A stretch of 64,000 nt of DNA from Armigeres subalbatus (Eukaryota > Arthropoda > Insecta > Diptera > Culicidae), in the NCBI RefSeq assembly GCF_024139115.2, contig NC_085139.1, forward strand, positions 74,071,203 through 74,135,202. The letters are read 5' to 3'. The notes under the pieces were generated by a model. The model saw only the letters and a list, made by a program, of their open reading frames with translations, was not told the origin of the DNA and ran no database searches. Below are positions 12,601 through 23,230 of the stretch, in pieces (position 1 is the first letter of the stretch; every line of letters starts with the position of its first letter). A program made the translations under genes and the position numbers.

Positions 12601-13035
12601 TTTAAAGGCTGGCTTGCAGGGCCTGACACCAAACCCCCTAAATTTCCGGAGGACCATTCCTCCTTATTTCCGGTGGACCATGGTGCACAGTTTCACTTAG
12701 AGTCCCTCGCTGGCACTCGGACGATGATCAGCCGCCGCTAACATGGAGAACAGACGCTGTTGTGAGCCGATCCTGACATGGAGAACAGACGCTCAATAAG
12801 ATTTGCACCTCCGGAGAGGAGCAAACCCCCCCTTCCCTGTCAGCATACGACCATAGTTCCCACCGGGGTTGGTTACCCGATCTTCCCTAAGGTTGCTCGT
12901 ATCCTGGCCAGCACCGCGGGGAGGTAGGGATAGGAGTTGCAGGGTAAGAGGCTAAGGACCGCGAGATGGGTTCTATTTTATTCCTTCAGGTACGCGAAGT
13001 ACCAATGGTGCGCTTTACCCAGCATTTGCCGTGCC
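9656..13035 (-). mobile_element. Non-LTR retrotransposon copy A, full length, 3.38 kb
   Basis: Minus-strand element flanked by the 10-bp duplication AGAGGGATTC. Its 5' end (GGCACGGCAAATGCTGGG, near 13035) is the same as that of copy B at 37860, so both appear full length. The 3' end is not poly(A) but a short repeat built on AAATAAATGAATGA, as in many RTE-type elements. It inserted into the decayed minisatellite flank. It is closely similar to copies B and C, which suggests fairly recent activity of the family. Defects unique to copy A are a Trp-to-stop change, a deletion of about 20 bp near the FADD region, a one-base insertion near 10113 and a deletion near 12487. Confidence 0.92.
9682..12630 (-). 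pseudogene. Endonuclease-reverse transcriptase ORF of copy A, broken
   Basis: The largest frame (12380-10704, 558 codons) covers most of the endonuclease (IIIGDLNAQVG, and NIDSDHYLVM with the SDH motif), the basic linker, and RT up to LFVDFKAAYDSIDRVEL. It ends in TAG at 10704-10706 where copy B has TGG. RT continues in other frames: 10697-10404 (GLRQGDGLSC, FADDMDIVGR), 10525-10082 (ASKTKYMLVGG, EEFVYLGSLL) and 10224-9682 (ERRVLRTIFGG, GRVRWAGHVARM, WRQIVDSVLSV then stop). The N-terminal endonuclease Glu motif (LQEVCWKG, near 12440) lies in yet another frame. Catalytic motifs are visible but not joined, so there is no functional product. Confidence 0.9.
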
Positions 13036-13045
13036 AGAGGGATTC
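13036..13045. repeat. Target-site duplication, copy A (right)
   Basis: AGAGGGATTC, the partner of 9646-9655. Confidence 0.85.
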
Positions 13046-13912
13046 TTGAAGTAATTTCCAGCGGAAACTCTTGGAACAACACGAAGAAGATAAGGCAGTA
13101 GAATTTGTGGAAAAATTCCCAGTGGCGAAATTTGAGTTTAAGTACCAGAAAAAAAATGGAGGACATTCGGACGGATTTTTTGTAAAAGCTTCTGTGAGAA
13201 TTTCCTCAAGTATTTCTAAGAAATCATGAAGAATTCTTTGGAGTGGGTGGGAGATTGGTTAGAAATTCTATGTGAGATTCGAAAGGAGTTCAGGGGATTT
13301 TTTTAGAATTCTCGAAGTTCTATATGAAGAGTTTTTGAAGGAATTTCTGAAGGACTATCCGGGACTATCTATAAAATAAATCTAATTAATCACAGGTAAG
13401 TTTCTGGAGGAAATCTCTGAGAAATTTCGTAATAGCTCCTATGGAATTTCTGAAAAAGCCACAGAAAGTTTCAGAGGGAATTTTGAAGAATTGCTTCAAG
13501 AGCTCACGAAAAAAAAAATCATACAGCCAGTTCCGGAGAAATTACCTGAAGAACTTCCGGACAAGCTCCTTAAGGAAATTCAAAAGAAATACCAAGAAGA
13601 AAATTCCTGGAGGAATTTTTATTAAACTTTTGTAGGAATTTCAGGGAAGGATTTTGAAGGAACTCGTGGAGGATCTTTCCAAGGAATTCCAAGGAAAATT
13701 ACCAGCAGATTTCATAGAGGGACTTTCAACTAATTTCTGATGGTATCTTCGGAAGAATTTTTGGAAGAGCTTCCGGAAGAATTCCAGGAGCAACTTCTAA
13801 AAAAACATGGTGTAACTTCTGAAGAAAATCACGAAGGAGCTTCAGCAGGAATGTCTGGAGGAGCTGCCGTAGGAAATTCAGAATAAACTCTTGGAGAAAC
13901 TTTTAGAAGATC
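13046..13912. repeat. Decayed flank of the 24-bp minisatellite (inner left)
   Basis: Irregular, diverged copies of the GGAGGAACTTCCGGA word lead into the regular array. It continues the sequence at 8891-9645 once copy A is removed. Confidence 0.65.
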
Positions 13913-16742
13913 TTCTAAACTTCCGGAGGAATTCCTGGAGGAACTTCCTGAGGAGTTCCTGGAGGAACTTCCGGAGGAGTTCCTGGAGGAACTTCCGGAG
14001 GAGTTCCTGGAGGAACTTCCGGAGGAGTTCCTGGAGGAACTTCCGGAGGAGTTCCTGGAGGAACTTCCGGAGGAGTTCCTGGAGGAACTTCCGGAGGAGT
14101 TCCTGGAGGAACTTCCGGAGGAGTTCCTGGAGGAACTTCCGGAGGAGTTCCTGGAGGAACTTCCGGAGGAGTTCCTGGAGGAACTTCCGGAGGAGTTCCT
14201 GGAGGAACTTCCGGAGGAGTTCCTGGAGGAACTTCCGGAGGAGTTCCTGGAGGAACTTCAGGAGGAGTTCCTGGAGGAACTTCCGGAGGAGTTCCTGGAG
14301 GAACTTCCGGAGGAGTTCCTGGAGGAACTTCCGGAGGAGTTCCTGGAGGAACTTCCGGAGGAGTTCCTGGAGGAACTTCCGGAGGAGGTCCTGGAGGAAC
14401 TTCGGGAGGAGTTCCTGGAGGAACTTCCGGAGGAGTTCCTGGAGGAACTTCCGGAGGAGTTCCTGGAGGAACTTCCGGAGGAGTTCCTGGAGGAACTTCC
14501 GGAGGAGTTCCTGGAGGAACTTCCGGAGGAGTTCCTGGAGGAACTTCCGGAGGAGTTCCTGGAGGAACTTCCGGAGGAGTTCCTGGAGGAACTTCCGGAG
14601 GAGTTCCTGGAGGAACTTCCGGAGGAGTTCCTGGAGGAACTTCCGGAGGAGTTCCTGGAGGAACTCGCGGAGGAGTTCCTGGAGGAACTTGCGGAGGAGT
14701 TCCTGGAGGAACTTCCGGAGGAGTTCCTGGAGGAACTTTCGGAGGAGTTCCTGGAGGAACTTCCGGAGGAGTTCCTGGAGGAACTTCCGGAGGAGTTCCT
14801 GGAGGAACTTCCGGAGGAGTTCCTGGAGGAACTTCCGGAGGAGTTCCTGGAGGAACTTCAGGAGGAGTTCCTGGAGGAACTTTCGGAGGAGTTCTTGGAG
14901 GAACTTTCGGAGGAGTTCCTGGAGGAACTTTCGGAGGAGTTTCTGGAGGAACTTCCGGAGGAGTTCCTGGAGGAACTTCCGGAGGAGTTCCTGGAGGAAC
15001 TTCCGGAGGAGTTCCTGGAGGAACTTCCGGAGGAGTTCCTGGAGGAACTTCCGGAGGAGTTCCTGGAGGAACTTCCGGAGGAGTTCCTGGAGGAACTTCC
15101 GGAGGAGTTCCTGGAGGAACTTCCGGAGGAGTTCCTGGAGGAACTTCCGGAGGAGTTCCTGGAGGAACCTTCGGAGGAGTTCCTGGAGGAACTTCCGGAG
15201 GAGTTCCTGGAGGAACTTCCGGAGGAGTTCCTGGAGGAACTTCCGGAGGAGTTCCTGGAGGGACTTGCGGAGGAGTGCCTGGAGGGACGTTCGGAGGAGT
15301 ATCTGGAGGGATGTTCGGAGGAGTTCCTGGAGGAACTTCCGGAGGAGTTCCTGGAGGAACTTCCGGAGGAGTTCCTGGAGGAACTTCCGGAGGAGTTCCT
15401 GGAGGAACTTCCGGAGGAGTTCCTGGAGGAACTTCCGGAGGAGTTCCTGGAGGAACTTCCGGAGGAGTTCCTGGAGGAACGTCCGGAGGAGTTCCTGGAG
15501 GAACTTCCGGAGGAGTTCCTGGAGGAACTTCCGGAGGAGTTCCTGGAGGAACTTCCGGAGGAGTTCCTGGAGGAACTTCCGGAGGAGTTCCTGGAGGAAC
15601 TTCCGGAGGAGTTCCTGGAGGAACTTCCGGAGGAGTTCCTGGAGGAACTTCCGGAGGAGTTCCTGGAGGATTCCTGGAGGAACTTCCGGAGGAGTTCCTG
15701 GAGGAACTTCCGGAGGAGTTCCTGGAGGAACTTCCGGAGGAGTTCCTGGAGGAACTTCCGGAGGAGTTCCTGGAGGAACTTCCGGAGGAGTTCCTGGAAG
15801 AACTTCCGGAGGAGTTCCTGGAGGAACTTCCGGAGGAGTTCCTGGAGGAACTTCCGGAGGAGTTCCTGGAGGAACTTCCGGAGGAGTTCCTGGAGGAACT
15901 TCCGGAGGAGTTCCTGGAGGAACTTCCGGAGGAGTTCCTGGAGGAACTTCCGGAGGAGTTCCTGGAGGAACTTCCGGAGGAGTTCCTGGAGGAACTTCCG
16001 GAGGAGTTCCTGGAGGAACTTCCGGAGGAGTTCCTGGAGGAACTTCCGGAGGAGTTCCTGAAAGAACTTCCGGAGGAGTTCCTGGAGGAACTTCCGGAGG
16101 AGTTCCTGGAGGAACTTCCGGAGGAGTTCCTGGAGGAACTTCCGGAGGAGTTCCTGGAGGAACTTCCGGAGGAGTTCCTGGAGGAACTTCCGGAGGAGTT
16201 CCTGGAGGAACTTCCGGAGGAGTTCCTGGAGGAACTTCCGGAGGAGTTCCTGGAGGAACTTCCGGAGGAGTTCCTGGAGGAACTTCCGGAGGAGTTCCTG
16301 GAGGAACTTCCGGAGGAGTTCCTGGAGGAACTTCCGGAGGAGTTCCTGGAGGAACTTCCGGAGGAGTTCCTGGAGGAACTTCCGGAGGAGTTCCTGGAGG
16401 AACTTCTGGAGGAACTTCCGGAGGAGTTCCTGGAGGAACTTCCGGAGGAGTTCCTGGAGGAACTTCCGGAGGAGTTCCTGGAGGAACTTCCGGAGGAGTT
16501 CCTGGAGGAACTTCCGGAGGAGTTCCTGGAGGAACTTCCGGAGGAGTTCCTGGAGGAACTTCTGGAGGAGTTCCTGGAGGAACTTCCGGAGGAGTTCCTG
16601 GAGGAACTTCCGAAGGAGTTCCTGGAGGAACTTCCGAAGGAGTTCCTGGAGGAACTTCCGAAGGAGTTCCTGGAGGAACTTCCGGAGGAGTTCCTGGAGG
16701 AACTTCCGGAGGAGTTTCGGGAGGAACTTCCGGAGGAGTTCA
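13913..16742. repeat. 24-bp minisatellite, about 118 copies
   Basis: Head-to-tail copies of a 24-bp unit (GGAGTTCCTGGAGG plus AACTTCCGGA), nearly identical over 2.8 kb. Because 24 is a multiple of three, every stop-free frame stays open: the plus strand gives WRNFRRSS, EELPEEFL or GGTSGGVP octads, and the minus strand gives Ser/Gly/Arg/Asn or Pro/Gly/Thr/Val octads, so the 963- and 942-codon frames are artefacts. One shortened unit near 15668 (CCTGGAGGATTCCTGGAGG) moves all frames by one. Unit variants cluster at 15255-15320 (GGGACTTGCGG, GGGATGTTCGG) and at the right edge, where TTCCGAAGG repeats three times (16609-16665). Confidence 0.97.
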
Positions 16743-19700
16743 TTCCGAATTCATTCCGAATTCCCCCAGGAATTCATTCTGAATTCCCCCAGGAATTCAT
16801 TCTGAATTCCCCCAGGAATTCATTCTGAATTCCCCCAGGAATTCATTCTGAATTCCCCCAGAAATTCATTCTGAATTCCCCCAGGAATTCATTCTGAATT
16901 CCCCCAGGAATTCATTCTGAATTCCCCCAGGAATTCATTCTGAATTCTCCCAGGAATTCATTCCGAATTCCTCCAGGAATTTATTCAGAACTCCTCCAGG
17001 AATTTATTCAGAACTCCTCCAGGAATTCATTTTGAATTCCTCCATGAATTAATTCAGAATTCCTCCAGGAATTTATTCAGAATTTCTTCAGTAACTCATT
17101 CAGAATTCCTCCAGGAATTCATTCAGAACTCCTTCAGGAATTCATTTAAATTCCTCCAGGAATTCATTCTGATTTCCTCCAGAAATTCATTCTGAATTCC
17201 TCCAGAAATTCATTCTGAATTCCTCCAGGAATTCATTCTGAATTCCTCCAGGAATTTCTGGAATTTATTCAGAACTCCTCAAGGAATTCATTTTGAATTC
17301 CTCCATGAATTCATTCAGAATTCTTCCAGGAATTTATTCAGAATTTCTTCAGTAACTCATTCAGAATTCCTCCAGGAATTCATCCTGAACTCCTTCAGGA
17401 ATTCATTTTAAATTCCTTCAGGAATTCATTCTGAATTCATCCAGGAATTCATTCTGAATTCCTCCAGGAATCCATTTTAAATTCCTCCAGGAATTCATTC
17501 TGAATTCCTTCAGGAATTCATTCTGAATTCCTCCAGGAATTCATTCTGAACTCCTCCAGGAATTCATTCTGAATTCCTCCAGGAATTCATTCTGAATTCC
17601 TCCAGGAATTCATTCTGAATTCCTCCAGGAATTCATTCTGAATTCCTCCAGGAATTCATTCTGAATTCCCCCAGGAATTCATTCTGAATTCCCCCAGGAA
17701 TTCATTCTGAATTCCCCCAGGAATTCATTCTGAATTCCCCCAGGAATTCATTCTGAATTCCCCCAGGAATTCATTCTGAATTCCCCCAGGAATTCATTCT
17801 GAATTCCCCCAGGAATTCATTCTGAATTACCCCAGGAATTCATTCTCAATTCCCCTAGGAATTCATTCTCAATTCCCTAAGGAATTCATTCTCAATTCCC
17901 CTAGGAATTCATTCTCAATTCCCCCAGGAATTTATTCAGAATTCCTCAAGGAATTCATTTTGAATTCCTCCATGAATTCATTCAGAATTCCTCCAATAAT
18001 TTATTCAGAATTTCTTCAATAACTCATTCAGAATTCCTCCAGGAATTCATCCAGAACTCCTTCAGGAATTCATTTTAAATTCCTCCAGGAATTCATTCTA
18101 AATTCCTCCAGGAATTCATTCATTCTGAATTCCTCCTTGAACTCATTCTGAATTACTCCAGGAATTCTTCTGAATTCCTCCAGGAATTCATTCAAAATTC
18201 CTCCAGGAATTCATTCTGAATTCCTCCAGGAATTCATTCTAAATTCCTCCAGGAATTCATTCTGACTTCCTCCAGGAATTCATTCTGACTTCCTCCAGGA
18301 ATTCATTCTGAATTCCTCCTTGAATTCATTCTGAATTCCTCCTTGAATTCATTCTGAATTCCTCCAGGAATTCATTCTGAATTCCTCCAGGAATTCATTC
18401 TGAATTCCTCCAGGAATTCATTCTGAATTCCTCCAGGAATTCACTCTGAATTCCTCCAGGAATTCATTCTGAATTCCTCCAGGAATTCATTCTGAATTCC
18501 TCCAGGAATTCATTCTGATGTCCTCCATAAATTCCTGGATTTTATTCAGAACTCCTCAAGGAATTCATTTTGAATTCCTCCATGAATTCATTCAGAATTC
18601 TTCCAGGAATTTATTCAGAATTTCTTCAGTAACTCATTCAGAATTCCTCCAGGAATTCATCCAGAACTCCTTCAGGAATTCATTTTAAATTCCTTCAGGA
18701 ATTCATTCTGAATTCATCCAGGAATTCATTCTGAATTCCTCCAGGAATTCATCCTGAATTCCTCCAGGAATCCATTTTGAATTACTCCAGGAATTCATTC
18801 TGAATTCCTCCAGGAATTCATTCCGAATTACTCCAGGAATTCATTCTGAATTACTCCAGGAATTCATTCTGAATTCCTCCAAGAACTCATTCTGAATTCC
18901 TCCAGAAATTCATTCTGAATTCCTCCAGGAATTCATTCTGAATTCCTCCAGGAATTCATTCTGAATTCCTCCAGGAATTCATTCTGAATTCCTCCAGGAA
19001 TTCATTCTGAATTCCCCCAGGAATTCATTCTGAATTCCCCCAGGAATTCATTCTGAATTCCCCCAGGAATTCATTCTGAATTCCCCCAGGAATTCATTCT
19101 GAATTCCCCCAGGAATTCATTCTGAATTCCCCCAGAATTCATTCTGAATTCCCCCAGGAATTCATTCTGAATTCCCCCAGGAATTCATTCTGAATTCCCC
19201 CAGGAATCCATTCAGAATTCCCCCAGAATTCATTCCGAATTCCTCCAGGAATTCATTCTGAATTCCCCCAGGAATTCATTCTGAATTCCCCCAGGAATTC
19301 ATTCTGAATTACCCCAGGAATTCATTCTGAATTACCCCAGGAATTCATTCTGAATTACCCCAGGAATTCATTCTGAATTCCCCTAGGAATTCATTCCTAA
19401 TTCCCCTAGGAATTCATTCTGAATTCCCCCAGGAATTTATTCAGAACTCCTCAAGGAATTCATTTTGAATTCCTCCATGAATTCATTCAGAATTCCTCCA
19501 ATAATTTATTCAGAATTTCTTCAGTAACTCATTCAGAATTCCTCCAGGAATTCATCCAGAACTCCTTCAGGAATTCATTTTAAATTCCTTCAGGAATTCA
19601 TTCTGAATTCATCCAGGAATTCATTCTGAATTCATCCAGGAATTCATTCTGAATTCATCCAGGAATTCATTCTGAATTCCTCCAGGAATTCATTCTGAAT

Positions 19701-21650
19701 TCCTCCAGGAATTCATTCTGAATTCCTCCAGGAATTCATTCTGAATTCCTCCAGGAATTCATTCTGAATTCCTCTAGGAATTCATTCTGAATTCCTCTAG
19801 GAATTCATTCTGAATTCCTCCAGGAATTCATTCTGAATTCCTCCAGGAATTCATTCTGAATTCCTCCAGGAATTCATTCTGAATTCCTCCAGGAATTCAT
19901 TCTGAATTCCTCCAGGAATTCATTCTGAATTCCTCCAGGAATTCATTCTGACTTCCTCCAGGAATTCATTCTGACTTCCTCCAGGAATTCATTCTGAATT
20001 CCTCCTGGAATTCATTCTGAATTCCTCCTGGAATTCATTCTGAATTCCTCCTGGAATTCATTCTGAATTCCTCCTGGAATTCATTCTGAATTCCTCCAGG
20101 AATTCATTCTGAATTTCCCCAGGAATTCATTCTGAATTCCCCCAGGAATTCATTCTGAATTCCCCCAGGAATTCATTCTGAATTCCCACAGGAATTCATT
20201 CTGAATTCCTACAGAATTCATTCTGAATTCCTTCAGAATTCATTCTAAATTCCTCCAGGAATTCATTCTGAATTCCTCCAGGAATTCATTCTGAATTCCT
20301 CCAGGAATTCATTCTGAATTCCTCCAGGAATTCATTCTGAATTCCTCCAGGAATTCATTTTGAATTCTTCCAGGAATTCGTTCTGAATTCCTAAAGGAAT
20401 TCATTCTGAATACCCCTAAAAGTTCATTAACTTCCCCCAGGAATTCATTATTAATTCCCCCAGGAATTATTTTTAGATCACCACCGGAAGTTTCTACAAC
20501 AATTTGTTCCCTTCATTCAGAACTCCTCCAGGAATTCATTTTGAATTCTTCCATGAATTCATTCAGAATTCCTCCAGGAATTTATTCAGAATTCCTTCAG
20601 TAACTCATTCACAACTTCTTCAGTAACTCATTCAGAATTCCTCCAGGAATTCATCCAGTACTCCTTCAAAAATTCATTTTAAATTCCTTCAGGAATTCAT
20701 TCTGAATTCCACCAGGAATTCATTCTGAATTCCACCAGGAATTCATTCTGAATTCCACCAGGAATTCATTCTGAATTCCACCAGGAATTCATTCTGAATT
20801 CCACCAGGAATTCATTCTGAATTCCACCAGGAATTCATTCTGAATTCCACCAGGAATTCATTCTGAATTCCCCCAGGAATTCATTCTGAATTCCCCCAGG
20901 AATTCATTCTGAATTCCCCCAGGAATTCATTCTGAATTCCCCCAGGAATTCATTCTGAATTCCCCCAGGAATTCATTCTGAATTCCCCCAGGAATTCACT
21001 CTGAATTCCCCCAGGAATTCATTCTGATTTTTCATTGGAATTCATTCAGAACTCCTCCAGGAATTTATTTTGAATTCTTCCATGAATTCATTCAGAATTC
21101 CTCCAGGAATTTATTCAGAATTCCTTCAGTAACTCATTCAGAATTCCTCCAGGAATTCATCCTGAACTCCTTCAGGAATTCATTTTAAATTCCTTCAGGA
21201 ATTCATTTTGAATTCCTCCAGGAATTCATGCTGAATTCCTCCAGGAATTCATGCTGAATTCCTCCAGGAATTCATGCTGAATTCCTCCAGGAATTCATGC
21301 TGAATTCCTCCAGGAATTCATGCTGAATTCCTCCAGGAATTCATTCTGATTTCCTCCAGGAATTCGTGCTGAATTCTTCCAGGAATTCATTCTGAATTTC
21401 TCGAGGAACTCATTCCGTATTCCCCAAGGAATTTATTTCGAATTCTCCCAGGAATTCATTCCGAATTCTTCCAGGAATTCATGCTGAACTCCCCTAGGAA
21501 TTCGTGCTGAATTCTCCCAGGAATTAATTCTGAATTCCCCCAGGAATTATTTCTGAATTCCTCCAGGAATTCATTCTCAACTCCCCCAGGAATTCATTCT
21601 GAATTCCCCCATGAATTCATTATTAATTCCCCCAGATATTATTTCTAGAT
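16743..21650. repeat. 23-bp minisatellite, about 213 copies, with higher-order repeats
   Basis: Unit TCTGAATTCCCCCAGGAATT plus CAT (C-rich or CTCC variants), abutting the 24-bp array at 16743. Most units contain two GAATTC hexamers (EcoRI sites). The array is not uniform: a distinctive block with GAATTCCTCCATGAATT followed by TTTCTTCAGTAACTCATTCAG and CTCCTTCAGGAATTCATTTT recurs near 17034, 17296, 17963, 18571, 19470, 20544 and 21071. Near-identical 23-bp units fill the gaps. The right end repeats a TTATTTCTAGATCAACACCGG segment (20468 and 21648). No coding potential. Confidence 0.96.
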
Positions 21651-22985
21651 CAACACCGGAAGTTTCTACAACAATTTATTCCGTACTTCGCTCTAAATTT
21701 CTTCAGAATTACATGTGAAATGTGTATAAACAAAATTTAGCAAGACTTTTTTTTTAATTCCACATAACTTCAAATTCCAGAATTTCTTCAACAACTTTTA
21801 ACGAGAATGTAAGTCCAATTGGAAATTCACACATTAGTACATCGAAAATTCATTCAAGAGTTTATCCAAATAATCCTCCGAGGATTCAAATTAGAAATTT
21901 CTGTCAGTTTTTCTTTCAATATTTTTTGTAGTAAATCCTCCTGGAATTATTTCATAGAATCTTTCAGGACTTCTTTCAGATTTTTCGTGAATTCTTTTTT
22001 TAAAATAATAGTCCGTCACTATTCATGTAATTTTATACGGAATACCTTGAGGAATTTTTGGGGGAGTTCGTAGAGGCATTTCTGAAACATTTTCTGTAAC
22101 ATTTTCTGTAGGAATAACCGGAAGAATTTCCTTTTGGAATTTAAAGAATAAAGCATGAAAGAACTTCTTAAGAATTTCTAAACGATTTTCAAGCAGAGTT
22201 TATGTAAAAATGTTAGGGAGACAACCTGAAAGAATTTCCAGTGGAATTCTCGAGAGCTGGATGGGAGATGGGTATAGAGGAATTCCATGTGAATTTCAAA
22301 AGGAATTTAAAATAAATATCAGGACAGTTCTCGAAGTAATATATTAAAAATTTCTTGTATCTGTGAAATAATCTAATGGAATTCTCATGTGAATTTCTGG
22401 AGTAGCTCCTGGTGGAATTCCTGAAGAAGTTTCTGAAAGATTTCCCGGAGGAAATTTTGAAACAATTACTGGATGAGCTTCCGGAGGAATTTGGGGATAA
22501 ACTTCCGGAACAAATTTCTGGAGGAAATCCTGGAATAAATTCCGGAGGAATTTATTGAGAAGCTTTCATATGAATTCTTGGAAAAAAAATCAGATAAGTT
22601 TTTTGATGAACTTTTGGAAGAACTTCCTTAGGAATTACTGGAGGAACTTCCGGAGAAATTTTTGGAGGAACTACCGAAGAAATTTCTGGAGGAAATTCCG
22701 AATGACTTCCTGGAGGAACTTCCAGGGAATTATTTGCATTTTTTCAGAGAAATTCTTGGAGGAACTTTCGGAGGAACTAATGGAAGAATTCTTGGAGGAA
22801 CTACCGGGGGAAATTCTAGGGGAACTGTCTGAGGAATAGCTGGAGGAATTTCCGTAGAAATGCCTGGAAGGAATTCCGGAGAAATTACTGGAGGAATCCC
22901 TGGAGGAACTTCCGGATGAGTTCTTGGGGGAATTTCTGGAGGAATTTTTGGAAGAACATCCGGATGAACTGCTGAAGAAACCTCC
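21651..22985. repeat. Decayed flank of the minisatellite domain (right)
   Basis: AT-rich to about 22380, then irregular copies of GGAGGAACTTCCGGA-like words (22380-22985) that mirror the left flank. The 94-codon frame at 22555-22839 is repeat translation. Confidence 0.6.
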
Positions 22986-23230
22986 GGAGGAGGAGTGTGG
23001 GTTCAATTCCCGCACCGGTAAGGATAAAACGTTTCATATAGCAAAACGTTCTCCACTGGTCCACTTGTCCTGTGGAATGTCTTTTGTTTACTCTGTGCGA
23101 CCTTCGGTCGAAGACGGTGATTCTGTCTGTCATTTTGTCTGCCCAACCAGCTTGGCAAAATGGTTATCTATATGTTTGCCACTGCCTTTCAAGAGCAAAA
23201 ATTTTAAATTTAAGATTTTTTCAAATTAGT
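22986..23230 (+). mobile_element. 5'-truncated tRNA-derived SINE
   Basis: Begins abruptly at GTGGGTTCAATTCCCGCAC, a tRNA T-arm/B-box like sequence, at the edge of the minisatellite. It is followed by a non-tRNA body without coding potential. No A box is seen, so it is a truncated SINE or tRNA-like relic; the family was not established. Confidence 0.45.

Noticed and set aside
13891..16828. 963-, 942-, 517- and 388-codon ORFs
   Set aside because: They are translations of the 24-bp tandem repeat in different frames of both strands. There is no start context, splice sites or domain, and one indel near 15668 merely swaps frames.
13913..21650. CRISPR array
   Set aside because: Units are directly adjacent with no variable spacers, no cas genes, and the DNA is eukaryotic.
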